Below are positions 51,045 through 59,405 of a stretch of DNA of 59,405 bases, in pieces. A program made the translations under genes and the position numbers. Below the pieces are notes generated by a model. It made no database searches. It had not been told where the DNA came from and was given only the letters and a program-made list of their open reading frames with translations. Source of the DNA: CAZAQK01 sp964535825. GTDB lineage: Bacteria; Pseudomonadota; Alphaproteobacteria; Rickettsiales; SXRF01. The stretch spans positions 1 through 59,405 of the forward strand of contig CAZHUC010000009.1 of assembly GCA_964535825.1 (NCBI GenBank), written 5' to 3'. How positions within the stretch are numbered: position 1 is the first letter of the stretch; each line of letters begins with the position of its first letter.

Positions 51045-52601
51045 TTATTCTACTTCGTTGGTTATATCCTGAAATGTGTATAGCCGCCGATTATCTATAA
51101 ATATGTAGCTTTTGTCCGGGAGCATTGGCAGGTTGAATCCAAAATATTGGTTGAGGATCATCCTGTAGGTATTGACAGGTGACAGGTGTTTCACAAGCTG
51201 GTCTGCAGGAAAGCCAGCACCATATATAGCATAAAGGATCTGGGTTTTTTCACGAAGATCCTGACGCGAAACATCTTTCCATTTTACCGGTGTAACATCT
51301 TGGCCGATCAGTGCCTCATTACCAACATATTTTTCTGGCCATGGGCCTTCATCGGATTGCAGGATGATGACCGCAGGTCTTGCTCCTTTTTGTATAGCAT
51401 CCACCAATGCGAGTATCTGTGTGTTGGCAAATATCAACTGATCAAGATAGTTATGTTGGCGTGAAGAGGTTGCCGCTTCTTGAAGTGTTTTGCATTTGCC
51501 AGTCGCATCCATGACAAAAGGAGGATGAGGTAACAGGATATGTGCCAGTATATATTTCTTCTCATTACTATTCGCCAACTGGGTCAGTTCATTGAACTGG
51601 AAATAGATACGCTGGCATTGATCATGGCGGTTATTGGTGTATGGCCAGGAAATAATATCGTTTAGCCCCAATCGACCAAACAGTGATTGCGACATGATCG
51701 ACCGGAAAGATTCCGGCATGTCGCGGAAATTACGATTCTCGGTTGCAACTGGATTGGTGCGAGTAGGATTCCACCACGATCCTAAATGATAAAAATTATA
51801 GTGCCATTGAGTGAACAGGCGACCAATGCGGTGATTCTGTAAAACGGTATACACTGGCAGCCAGTCTGTATTTTCTCTGTCAATACCGGGGCTCAATTTT
51901 TTGAGATAGTCTATGTTGAGTGTTGATGCCATGGAATGCGCAGTGCGCTGGTAGTTGGCAAATGCATTATCTGCAACAGAGAAACCACGCTGGCGTAGGG
52001 AGTCGAGAAAGGGATGGTTATCAAAACTGTACACTCTTGCCAGAGTTTCCTGACTGGCATAACGATCAAAAACCAGATGCCAGACATCCGGGCCGTTGGG
52101 TATAGAAGTATAAGGAATATCTGGAAAAATATCCTGCGCGACCGGACGATTTGGGGATTGCTGCATCTGGTATGTAACAATGCTTATTAGTGGTGGTAAA
52201 ACAAGTACGATGAACAGGCAGTTAAGTATGAATGATAAATGCTCATCATTCGGTGTTCGTGACAGTTCGCAGCACAAGTATACGCTTATCACCAGACCTG
52301 CAGCCAATATGGCGAGCTCAAAGTTGCTGCCGCCGATCGCTCTTGCAATAGTAGGGAAGTAGAAAAAATAAAATATGATCGTTGTGGCGATCAGGGCGGA
52401 TCTGCGCTGAGATCTAATGAAAAAGTAGAACAAAAAGCACAAACACAGCGCTAGAAAAATAAATGCGACGGATACTGTCACCAGTTCATTAAGTGGCAGG
52501 CGGTTCTGGTTCGTGGAGAAATTGGTGAATGTGATTGTAAGAGGAAAGAGAAGTGCAAAAAAAGGAGCGTGTGTGAAAAACAATCGTATCTTTTGTATCA
52601 T
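51045..52601 (-). CDS. membrane sulfatase-like (alkaline phosphatase superfamily) protein
   Basis: 518 residues. About five membrane helices in the first 160 residues are followed by a large extracytoplasmic domain of the sulfatase/phosphoethanolamine-transferase superfamily. The opening motif is DVWHLVFDRYASQETL with the metal-site Asp, then AHSMASTLNIDYL where the nucleophile (Ser or Thr) is expected, AHILLPHPPFVMD, and ILQSDEGPWP with the closing metal Asp. There is no Cys-x-Pro-x-Arg sulfatase signature, so a transferase or phosphohydrolase role on an envelope glycan or lipid is more likely than sulfate removal. It overlaps the methyltransferase gene by 4 bases. Confidence 0.75.
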   Translation of the reverse strand: MIQKIRLFFTHAPFFALLFPLTITFTNFSTNQNRLPLNELVTVSVAFIFLALCLCFLFYFFIRSQRRSALIATTIIFYFFYFPTIARAIGGSNFELAILAAGLVISVYLCCELSRTPNDEHLSFILNCLFIVLVLPPLISIVTYQMQQSPNRPVAQDIFPDIPYTSIPNGPDVWHLVFDRYASQETLARVYSFDNHPFLDSLRQRGFSVADNAFANYQRTAHSMASTLNIDYLKKLSPGIDRENTDWLPVYTVLQNHRIGRLFTQWHYNFYHLGSWWNPTRTNPVATENRNFRDMPESFRSIMSQSLFGRLGLNDIISWPYTNNRHDQCQRIYFQFNELTQLANSNEKKYILAHILLPHPPFVMDATGKCKTLQEAATSSRQHNYLDQLIFANTQILALVDAIQKGARPAVIILQSDEGPWPEKYVGNEALIGQDVTPVKWKDVSRQDLREKTQILYAIYGAGFPADQLVKHLSPVNTYRMILNQYFGFNLPMLPDKSYIFIDNRRLYTFQDITNEVE

Positions 52602-54010
52602 TTGTTGTTCCTGCTGTACTCGATTAGGAGTCGTGTACCTGAAGCAAGCAGCTCTTTGCGTACTACCTTGGCACGACTACTAACATGATGCAGGAATGAT
52701 TCTTCGTGGTAGTCAGGAAAAATATCTTCACGCAATGCCAGCAGGCGTTGCACCATAGGGTCGCTCTTCAGAGGAAATTCGATAATACCGGCAGGTGCAA
52801 GGCGTATCAGCCAGTCCAGCGCCGCTTCCATCGGTACGTTACGTCCGATCACGATGTGATGCAGGAATGCCAGCGACAACAACATATCCGTGCGTGCGGA
52901 GCGTTCGGTGAAACCTTGACGCTCTTGCTGTGCCCAACCATGGTTCGGACTTGGGTTCGCTGCATCCAGCCATAACGGCAGGAAATTTAAATTTTCTGCA
53001 TTAGCGCGTGCGAATGCTTTTTCCAACGCACCATGATCAATATCCCATCCGACGACATGTGTTGCGCCAGCTTTCAATGCAACAGCAGAAAAATTTCCTG
53101 TGTTGCAACCAATGTCCCATAAGATGTTTGGCTGTACTTGTGAAACTGTCTGCGCGATGAATCGTGCTTTCGCTTCCGACTCTTCGGCAGCGTAACTGTT
53201 ACTCGTTGCGTAGTCCGACCATTCGGTGTGTGCTGCCGGCAGTGATAACGAAGAAATATGATCGCGCAGACCTTCCAGTATGCTGGTGAGGCCGCGCTTT
53301 GATAATTTGGTTGAACGAATGTTGCCGAGTTCTGACATTGATGCGTTGGCAGATTTTTTTTGCAGCGCCGCCTGCATGAACACATGACTGAATATTGTCC
53401 AGGAGAATCGCGTTTTGAAAGGTAGTAGCTTTGCAAGCAACTCCGGCTCGATGCCTTCGAGGTTTCCTCTGAAGAAAAGATTGTGCGGAATACCAAGTTT
53501 TACATTCAGAAGCAGGGGATTCAGGAATTGCATGCAAAATTGGCGATGGCCTGCCCATATTTCACCCTCGCGCCACGGGCGGATGGATAAATGATCGATA
53601 AATACAGGTTTTACCCCTCGAAACTGCACATTATAGGCGCTGGCGTCCGATAAAGTGAAATTGTGCTTCAGAAGCTCAAGATGTACGTCCAGATGGAGCA
53701 GGGCGGCCTGCTTTAATAGGGAAAATGACCATTCATAGGGGTAGGAAACCAGCGTAAGTCGTGGATGTTCAAGCACATAGGCGATTTTGTCGCCTTGGGC
53801 GGCATAAGATGCCGGATTTGCCTCTTCTGCGCCTAAAAGCAGTTCTTTTTCAATAAGTTGATTAAAAATCCCCAAATCGCGGGCTTTGGCATAATTATCG
53901 GCTGCATAGGGGGTTATAAACCGCAAAACACGGTCATTTTGCACATATACAGAGCCGCTGGGATCACGAAATGACCCGGGATCTTGTATTAAAACCGCGC
54001 TATTTGCCAT
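52598..54010 (-). CDS. NoeA-like class I SAM-dependent methyltransferase
   Basis: 470 residues. The N-terminal half (about 1-280) has GSFRDPSGSVYVQNDRVLRFI, SYPYEWSFSLLKQAALLHL and LSDASAYNVQFRGVKPVFIDHLS, a segment resembling the nodulation protein NoeA. The C-terminal methyltransferase has the SAM motif ILWDIGCNTGNFSAVAL, the acidic loop VVGWDID, and LSLAFLHHIVI. The substrate is unknown and probably an extracellular glycan. It overlaps both neighbours (11 bases with the small membrane protein and 4 bases with the sulfatase-like gene), so the three genes form one operon. Confidence 0.8.
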   Translation of the reverse strand: MANSAVLIQDPGSFRDPSGSVYVQNDRVLRFITPYAADNYAKARDLGIFNQLIEKELLLGAEEANPASYAAQGDKIAYVLEHPRLTLVSYPYEWSFSLLKQAALLHLDVHLELLKHNFTLSDASAYNVQFRGVKPVFIDHLSIRPWREGEIWAGHRQFCMQFLNPLLLNVKLGIPHNLFFRGNLEGIEPELLAKLLPFKTRFSWTIFSHVFMQAALQKKSANASMSELGNIRSTKLSKRGLTSILEGLRDHISSLSLPAAHTEWSDYATSNSYAAEESEAKARFIAQTVSQVQPNILWDIGCNTGNFSAVALKAGATHVVGWDIDHGALEKAFARANAENLNFLPLWLDAANPSPNHGWAQQERQGFTERSARTDMLLSLAFLHHIVIGRNVPMEAALDWLIRLAPAGIIEFPLKSDPMVQRLLALREDIFPDYHEESFLHHVSSRAKVVRKELLASGTRLLIEYSRNNK

Positions 54011-54224
54011 GATTTGCTGGTTCTTTGCCCAGTAATTTACGGAAAAATTCCTTACATTTATGCCAGTAGAGCTTCACCATGCCAAGCCCTATCGCTACCC
54101 CGGCAATGATGCTCTGGAGGATGATACTTCCCGTGGCCGGATCGAGATAAGCAAAGGCATTTGGTGCGTAAAACAGTGCCAGTGCAAAAATTGGCAACAC
54201 AATATTTAGACGATATGGCAGCAT
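54000..54224 (-). CDS. small AYLDP-type membrane protein
   Basis: 74 residues from the ATG at 54224 (a start at 54278 would add a polar leader). The signal-like helix LNIVLPIFALALFYAPNAFA is followed by AYLDPATGSIILQSIIAGVAIG, a second helix, and a basic tail. I know the AYLDP-GTGS-type motif from small unnamed proteins that accompany sulfatase-like and methyltransferase genes in other genomes. Function is unknown. It is the first gene of this three-gene operon. Confidence 0.65.
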   Translation of the reverse strand: MLPYRLNIVLPIFALALFYAPNAFAYLDPATGSIILQSIIAGVAIGLGMVKLYWHKCKEFFRKLLGKEPANHGK

Positions 54225-54549
54225 AATCCCCCTACCTGTTGATGCATCAGCCATAGCATGACTAGTGTCTGGCCACAAGAAAAAGCTGAAAGATGTGTAG
54301 AATTAAATTGCATTATTAAACCATTAATAATTAATAATTTTGTTCTTATTCATGAAGAATGTTATCTCATAATATAGATAAAATACATATAAAATACAAT
54401 ATATTAAAACATTAAGTTAAAGCTATTTGATAAATGAAATAGATACATGTGCTTAGGGTAAGTTAATTAACTAAAATGCAATCTTTAGTTAAATGATTAA
54501 TAACCCCCCCTGTCATATAATGGGAGACACAAATAAAGCGGGTTTTGTC
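54225..54549. promoter_or_regulatory. AT-rich divergent control region before the second TpsA
   Basis: 325 bases, strongly AT-rich between 54300 and 54500, with no gene. It holds several TTAA half-sites, a perfect inverted repeat at 54467-54492, and a perfect TATAAT at 54516-54521. The exoprotein TTG start lies about 28 bases past this -10. No good -35 is present. The operon on the other strand must also start here. Confidence 0.55.
54467..54492. promoter_or_regulatory. operator-like inverted repeat (TTAACTAAA-N8-TTTAGTTAA)
   Basis: Two 9-bp perfect inverted arms separated by 8 bases, centred about 37 bases before the TATAAT element of the exoprotein gene. The arm sequence TTTAGTTAA also occurs upstream of the 490-residue repeat protein (12953-12961), which hints at a shared regulator. 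Confidence 0.45.
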
Positions 54550-57500
54550 TTGAAACGATACAACATAGCACTGCAGAACGGTCTTGAGTTCTCACGCACA
54601 TTGGTGGCGTGGCTGGTGTGTTTTGCATTGATCGTGCAACCAACACTCGTGTATGCGTTGCCGACTGGTGGCGTGGTGAGCGGTGGTGATGCAACGATCA
54701 GTGCAAATAGCAATACGCTCACTGTCAATCAGTCAACACAACGCGCGCTCATCAACTGGACAGGTTTTGATATTGGTGGTGCCGAGTCGGTACAATTCAA
54801 CCAGCCGGGCACATCATCCATTACGCTGAACCGCGTAAATAGCGCCAGCGCATCACAGATCAACGGTTCACTCTCTGCCAACGGTCAGGTCTGGATCATT
54901 AACCAGAATGGTGTGATGTTCGGGCAGGGGGCGCAGGTGAATGTGGGCGGCTTACTGGCAACCACAGCCGATATTGCCGATGATAATTTCATGAATGGTA
55001 ATTTTGCATTCAATATCGCGGGTAATCCTGCCGCATCTATCGTTAATGATGGCAGTATTACCGTTGCAGATGCGGGTATCGCATCGCTTGTTGCGCCGGT
55101 GGTGCGTAACAACGGTGTGATCCAGGCAAAACTCGGCACGGTGAATCTTGCGTCAGGCGATACGTTCGCGGTGGATCTGTACGGTGACGGGCTGATCAAT
55201 ATCGAAGCAAGCGCTGCCTTGCAGCAGCAACTTGTATCGAACAGCGGTCTTATTCAGGCGGATGGTGGTTCTGTATACCTCACAGCCGCGGCGGCTGGCG
55301 ACATGGTGGATAGCCTTATCAACATGGACGGTATCATTCAGGCCAATAGCATTGGTGAAAAGAACGGTACAGTGGTGCTTTATGCCGAAGGCAGCAACGC
55401 GGTAAAAGGTAATATTGCTGAAAATAAAGGCCAGAAACAAGGTGTAAGCACCGTTCTGGTAAGCGGTACGATTGAAGCAACGGGCACTGCTGCCGGTGAA
55501 AAAGGCGGCAATATCGACGTACTGGGCGATCATGTAGGCATCATGAGTGGTGGGTTCATCGACGCCAGCGGCCAGATCGGTGGCGGTAAAATACGCATCG
55601 GTGGTGATTATTTCGGTGGCGCGGACACCCCAACGGCACTCGCAACATTAGTACAGCGTAATACCACTATCAAAGCGAACGCTATTGAATCCGGCAATGG
55701 TGGTCGCCTCACCTTCTGGGCAGATGATACCACATGGTTTGGTGGCAATGTTGAAGCCAAGGGTGGCGCATTATCGGGTGATGGCGGCTTCGTGGAAGTA
55801 TCCGGTAAGCAATATCTTACATTCAAAGGCTCAGTAAATACTCTTGCGGCAAACGGCAATACCGGTTTGCTGTTGCTTGACCCGGCCGACATCGTGATCG
55901 CAGATGGCACGGCAGACAGCGCGGCGGATGGTAACAATACCTTCTCCGGTGATCCGTCAGGCTCGGTTGGTACGATCCTGAGTGGCGATACTGGCCCTAG
56001 CACCATTTATGAATCAGAGTTGGAAGGCATTGCAGCGGGTACGAATATTTCGCTGGCGGCTACCAACAGCATCACCATCAATGATCTCACCGACAACAAC
56101 CTGAACCTTGCACAGACCGGAGGCAACTCTGTGACCTTCACTGCCGGCGCTGGTGGTTTCAGCATGAACGCAGGCGATACCATCACCACCGCGGGTGGTG
56201 CGCTCAACATCACCACCACCGGTGGCACCAGCACCATCGGTAGCCTTGCTACTAATGGTGGTCTTGTCACATTGAATACGGGCGGTACGACAACCGTTTC
56301 AGGTGTAGTGAGTGGTACGGGCACAGCCTTGACAAAGACGGGCTCTGGTACTGTTAACCTGAACAGTGCGAATACCTATACAGGCGGTACAACACTGACT
56401 GCCGGTACTCTTGGCGTGGGTAACAACAGCGCGCTGGGTACGGGTACACTTTCGCTTAACGGCGGTACACTGTCCGCCTCCGGCGGGTCACGCACGCTGG
56501 CTAATAACGTCAACCTGGATGCTAATAGCACCATCGGTGGCAGTTCTGCACTCCAGTTCGATGGCACGTTCACGAACGCATGGGCGAACAATATTCTGAC
56601 TGTTAACAATACTGGCCTTACAACATTCGGTAATATCAATCTCTCGAATGATACCACAGATCGTGTTCTGCAGCTTAGTGGCTCAGGAAGTGTTGTTGTG
56701 AATGGCGTGATAGCGAACGGTGGCGGGTCTACTGCGAGCTCGCTCGGAAAATTAGGTACTGGCCTGCTGACCCTGAACGGAAATAATACCTATGCCGGTG
56801 GTACATACCTGACCGGCGGCATCATTGAAGTAGGCCACGACAATGCGCTTGGAACTGGAACATTAAGGCTCAATAGCGGTACGCTGCGTAGTGCTGGCGG
56901 TGCCCGCACATTATCTAACACGGTCAATATGCTGGCAAGCAGTACCATAGGCGGCAGCCTGGACCTCAATTTTAGCGGTTCATTCGGTAACCTGAACGGT
57001 GACCGTACCCTTACCATCAATAACAGTGGTGCGACCAACTTTGCAAATATCAATATTTCTAACGGTGCGACAGACCGTATACTTACATTCGACGGTACTG
57101 GTAATGCCACTGTCACAGGTGTGGTAGCCAACGGTAGTACCTCAACCGCCAGCGGCATCACCAAAGCCGGTTCAGGTACGCTGACACTGGATGGGAATAA
57201 TACTTACGGCGGCACGACCACGCTCACTGCCGGTACACTTGAAATAGGTCATAATAACGCACTGGGCACGGGCACGCTTTCACTCAACGGCGGTACGTTG
57301 CAGGGCGATGGCGTGGCACGCACGCTGGCGAATAATGTGACTCTGGCAGCAAACAGTACTATCGCCGGTTCTTCTGCCCTGCAATTCGATGGTACGTTCG
57401 GGAATTTAAATGACTTCAGGTTGCTTACTGTTAATAACAGTGCGCTTACCACCTTTGGTAATATCAATATTTCTGACAGCGCGACCGACCGCATGCTGGG

Positions 57501-59405
57501 TCTCATAGGTAGTGGTAACATTACCGTGAATGGTGTGATCGCAAACGGCAGCACATCTGGCTACAGCTCTCTTATCATCAATTCCGGTGGCACACTCACT
57601 TTCAATGGCGCAAACACCTATGGTGGTGGCACAACCCTCACGATGGGCACACTAGTACTGGGCAATAACGCGGCACTGGGTACAGGCGCACTAGGATTCA
57701 ACGGCGGTACGATTCAGGGCAATGGCGTGGCACGCACGATCGCGAATGATTTCTACTTCGCACCTTCTAGCAACATCGCAGGTAGCTCTGACCTGATCTT
57801 TACAGGCACTGGCTATAACGGCGGCGCCAATACACTTACGGTTACAAACTCAGGTAACACCACATTCAACAATCTTGCCCTTTCTCTGAACGCTTCCGAT
57901 AACGTATTGACGATCGGTGGCACGGGTAACGTTACCGTTGGTGGCACTATCAGCAATGGTGGCACTTCAACCGCCAGCGGTATCACTAAAACCGGTTCAG
58001 GTACTCTGACACTGGATGGCAATAACACTTACGGTGGCACGACCACATTGACCGCCGGTATACTTGAAATAGGCCACAATAATGCGGTTGGTACAGGCAC
58101 GCTTTCACTCAACGGCGGTACTCTGCAGGGCGATGGCGTGGCGCGTACGCTTGCAAACACGGTTACATTAGCGGCAAACAGCGTGATCGCCGGTCTTTCA
58201 GACCTGAATTTCAACGGCACGTTCGGGAGTCTGAACGGCGATCGTACGCTTACCGTAAATAACAGCGGCACTACAACATTTGGCAATATCAATATTTCCG
58301 ATAGCGCGACTGACCGTATGTTCACAATCGGCGGCACAGGCAATGTGGTTGTTAATGGCGTGATAGCAAATGGTGGTACCGCCACCTCCAGCGTCCTCGT
58401 CAAAAACGGTTCAGGTAGCCTGACCCTTAACGGAAATAATACATATAGTGGTATGACCACTGTTAATGGCTTGATAATCATAGGACATAATAACGCGTTT
58501 GGTACCAGTTTCTTGAATCTGGGATTTAACAATTCGTTGCAAGGTGATGGTGTGGCACGCACACTGTCGAATAATGCATCACTGTCGGCTGCAGGTGTGA
58601 TCGGTGGTAGTTCAGATCTTACTTTTACCGGCACATTCATGAACGCATGGGGAAACCATAACCTTACTATTAACAATTCCGGCCTTACCACTTTTGGAGA
58701 TATCAATCTTTCCAATGACGCAACCGACCGCACCCTAATAATTGACGGCACGGGCAATGTGGTGATAGGTGGCACGATCGCCAACGGCAGCACCTCGACC
58801 GCCAGCGGTATCACCAAAATCAGCTCTGGTACATTAACACTGGATGGGAATAATACTTACGGCGGCACGACCACGCTCACTGCCGGTACACTTGAAATAG
58901 GTCATAATAACGCACTGGGCACGGGCACGCTTTCACTCAACGGCGGTACGTTGCAGGGCGACGGCGTGGCGCGTACACTTGCAAACACGGTTACATTAGC
59001 GGCAAACAGCGTGATCGCCGGTCTTTCAGACCTGAATTTCAATGGCACGTTCGGGAATCTGTCTGCGAATAGAACACTTACGGTAAATAACAGTGCAGCA
59101 ACTACGTTTGGAAATATTGACATTTCAAATAGCGGGACTAGCCGTAACCTAACCTTTAATGGTACAGGTAACATTACGGTAAATGGCGTGATCGCCAACG
59201 GCGGTGGCTCAGCCAACAGTTTACTTCAACAAAACGGCAGTGGTGTACTCACGCTTAATGGTGCCAATACGCACCGCAACACCAGTATCAGTTCAGGCAT
59301 TATTGAGATTGGCCATGATAGTGCCCTGGGTACTGACCTGTTTTATTTCAGTGGCGGTGCTATCCGCGGCAATGGCAGCACACGCACGATCGCTAATAAC
59401 ATAGC
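54550..59405 (+). CDS. giant TpsA-like exoprotein with autotransporter-type repeats (3' end outside the window)
   Basis: Open from the TTG at 54550 to the window end, more than 1,618 residues. An ATG at 54520 is in frame, but it overlaps a TATAAT element, so I prefer TTG, which has AAGCGGG 7 bases upstream. A long signal peptide ends QPTLVYA. A canonical haemagglutinin secretion domain follows (STQRALINWTGFDIGG, SITLNRVNS, GQVWIINQNGVMFGQGAQV) to about residue 300, then beta-helical repeats. From about residue 600 come autotransporter-associated strand repeats (NTYTGGTTLTAG-type). I read every line of the frame and saw no stop. The TpsB at 7.8-9.5 kb is the only visible partner transporter. 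A C-terminal barrel beyond the window cannot be excluded. Confidence 0.9.
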   Translation, partial: MKRYNIALQNGLEFSRTLVAWLVCFALIVQPTLVYALPTGGVVSGGDATISANSNTLTVNQSTQRALINWTGFDIGGAESVQFNQPGTSSITLNRVNSASASQINGSLSANGQVWIINQNGVMFGQGAQVNVGGLLATTADIADDNFMNGNFAFNIAGNPAASIVNDGSITVADAGIASLVAPVVRNNGVIQAKLGTVNLASGDTFAVDLYGDGLINIEASAALQQQLVSNSGLIQADGGSVYLTAAAAGDMVDSLINMDGIIQANSIGEKNGTVVLYAEGSNAVKGNIAENKGQKQGVSTVLVSGTIEATGTAAGEKGGNIDVLGDHVGIMSGGFIDASGQIGGGKIRIGGDYFGGADTPTALATLVQRNTTIKANAIESGNGGRLTFWADDTTWFGGNVEAKGGALSGDGGFVEVSGKQYLTFKGSVNTLAANGNTGLLLLDPADIVIADGTADSAADGNNTFSGDPSGSVGTILSGDTGPSTIYESELEGIAAGTNISLAATNSITINDLTDNNLNLAQTGGNSVTFTAGAGGFSMNAGDTITTAGGALNITTTGGTSTIGSLATNGGLVTLNTGGTTTVSGVVSGTGTALTKTGSGTVNLNSANTYTGGTTLTAGTLGVGNNSALGTGTLSLNGGTLSASGGSRTLANNVNLDANSTIGGSSALQFDGTFTNAWANNILTVNNTGLTTFGNINLSNDTTDRVLQLSGSGSVVVNGVIANGGGSTASSLGKLGTGLLTLNGNNTYAGGTYLTGGIIEVGHDNALGTGTLRLNSGTLRSAGGARTLSNTVNMLASSTIGGSLDLNFSGSFGNLNGDRTLTINNSGATNFANINISNGATDRILTFDGTGNATVTGVVANGSTSTASGITKAGSGTLTLDGNNTYGGTTTLTAGTLEIGHNNALGTGTLSLNGGTLQGDGVARTLANNVTLAANSTIAGSSALQFDGTFGNLNDFRLLTVNNSALTTFGNINISDSATDRMLGLIGSGNITVNGVIANGSTSGYSSLIINSGGTLTFNGANTYGGGTTLTMGTLVLGNNAALGTGALGFNGGTIQGNGVARTIANDFYFAPSSNIAGSSDLIFTGTGYNGGANTLTVTNSGNTTFNNLALSLNASDNVLTIGGTGNVTVGGTISNGGTSTASGITKTGSGTLTLDGNNTYGGTTTLTAGILEIGHNNAVGTGTLSLNGGTLQGDGVARTLANTVTLAANSVIAGLSDLNFNGTFGSLNGDRTLTVNNSGTTTFGNINISDSATDRMFTIGGTGNVVVNGVIANGGTATSSVLVKNGSGSLTLNGNNTYSGMTTVNGLIIIGHNNAFGTSFLNLGFNNSLQGDGVARTLSNNASLSAAGVIGGSSDLTFTGTFMNAWGNHNLTINNSGLTTFGDINLSNDATDRTLIIDGTGNVVIGGTIANGSTSTASGITKISSGTLTLDGNNTYGGTTTLTAGTLEIGHNNALGTGTLSLNGGTLQGDGVARTLANTVTLAANSVIAGLSDLNFNGTFGNLSANRTLTVNNSAATTFGNIDISNSGTSRNLTFNGTGNITVNGVIANGGGSANSLLQQNGSGVLTLNGANTHRNTSISSGIIEIGHDSALGTDLFYFSGGAIRGNGSTRTIANNI
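56371..59405 (+). repeat. tandem 414-bp passenger repeats (about 138 residues each)
   Basis: The anchor codons for Asn-Thr-Tyr/His recur at 56371, 56785, 57199, 57613, 58024, 58438, 58852 and 59266. The spacing is 414 bases, except one of 411. Each unit runs NTYxGGTTLTAG, GNNxALGTGTLSLNGGTL, RTLANNV, TFGNINxS and VNGVIANGG. Seven full units and the start of an eighth are visible, and the array runs off the window. They match the autotransporter-associated beta-strand repeat family. Confidence 0.93.

Noticed and set aside
54885..59216. A string of minus-strand frames of 70-260 residues opposite the giant exoprotein
   Set aside because: They repeat with the 414-bp period, have no ribosome sites, and have Pro/Val/Leu-rich compositions expected from the reverse of Gly/Thr/Asn codons. 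The plus strand is one unbroken frame with a secretion domain.
56371..59405. CRISPR-like or mobile-element repeat array
   Set aside because: Units are 414 bases long, in frame and protein coding, with no short identical repeat plus unique spacer pattern. No transposase or terminal inverted repeats are present. I see no CRISPR array or insertion sequence anywhere in the window.

Overview
The window is a chromosome segment of an alphaproteobacterium, probably a metagenome or draft assembly because it contains three scaffold gaps of exactly 100 N. The taxonomic call rests on several things seen together: the gene order ruvC-ruvA-ruvB-ybgC-tolQ-tolR-tolA-tolB-pal-cpoB-tilS-ftsH-glmM, a PstA with a long N-terminal extension, a PAS_5-type small protein, a DUF4164 coiled-coil protein, an aspartate-rich (magnesium-type) HemB, and two sites that fit the CtrA box TTAA-N7-TTAA(C). 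I cannot name the order or genus.

Layout. (1) 1-5.4 kb: tRNA-Ala(GGC), a GT87-like membrane glycosyltransferase, lepA, an RlmD-type rRNA methyltransferase, a DUF465 protein and ubiX. (2) 5.4-14.5 kb, all on the minus strand: a surface-structure island. It runs from a FapF-like coiled-coil/beta-barrel protein through a 490-residue Asn/Asp repeat protein, a small secreted protein, a secreted C39 cysteine peptidase and a second small secreted protein to a two-partner-secretion pair (TpsB, then TpsA with a Pro-Thr-Pro-Ser stalk). I read the first five genes as a divergent relative of the Pseudomonas Fap functional-amyloid system. The two small proteins carry a match to the double-glycine leader consensus downstream of a Sec signal peptide, next to an exported peptidase of the family that cuts such leaders. 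This is the best candidate here for an undescribed system. (3) 14.5-25.6 kb: hemB, trpS, a PhoR-like kinase with pstCAB, a PAS protein, rplM-rpsI, argC, a gamma carbonic anhydrase homologue and a membrane protein I do not recognise.

(4) 25.6-39.5 kb, minus strand: thiD, glmM, ftsH, tilS, the complete tol-pal envelope cluster, the Holliday-junction genes ruvABC and yebC, with many 1-14 base overlaps suggesting long coupled operons. (5) 39.5-49.4 kb, minus strand: an OmpA-like protein with a long Pro/Ala/Glu linker, suhB (split by an assembly artefact), efp with Asn at the usual lysine tip, thiE, an unknown gene, and a glycolytic/pentose operon tkt-gap-pgk-fba. (6) 49.5-54.2 kb: a DUF4164 protein, tRNA-Ala(UGC), a TPMT-like methyltransferase, a small lipoprotein, and a three-gene envelope module (AYLDP small membrane protein, NoeA-like methyltransferase, membrane sulfatase-like protein). 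(7) 54.5 kb to the end: the start of a giant second TpsA-like exoprotein whose passenger is built of 414-bp repeats. It is open to the window end and its C-terminus is not seen.

How the parts fit: housekeeping blocks surround two cell-surface regions. The single TpsB could serve both TpsA-type proteins. The Fap-like cluster, the two exoproteins, the Tol-Pal system and the OmpA-like protein all act at the outer membrane, so the accessory content of this window is mainly about building the cell surface.
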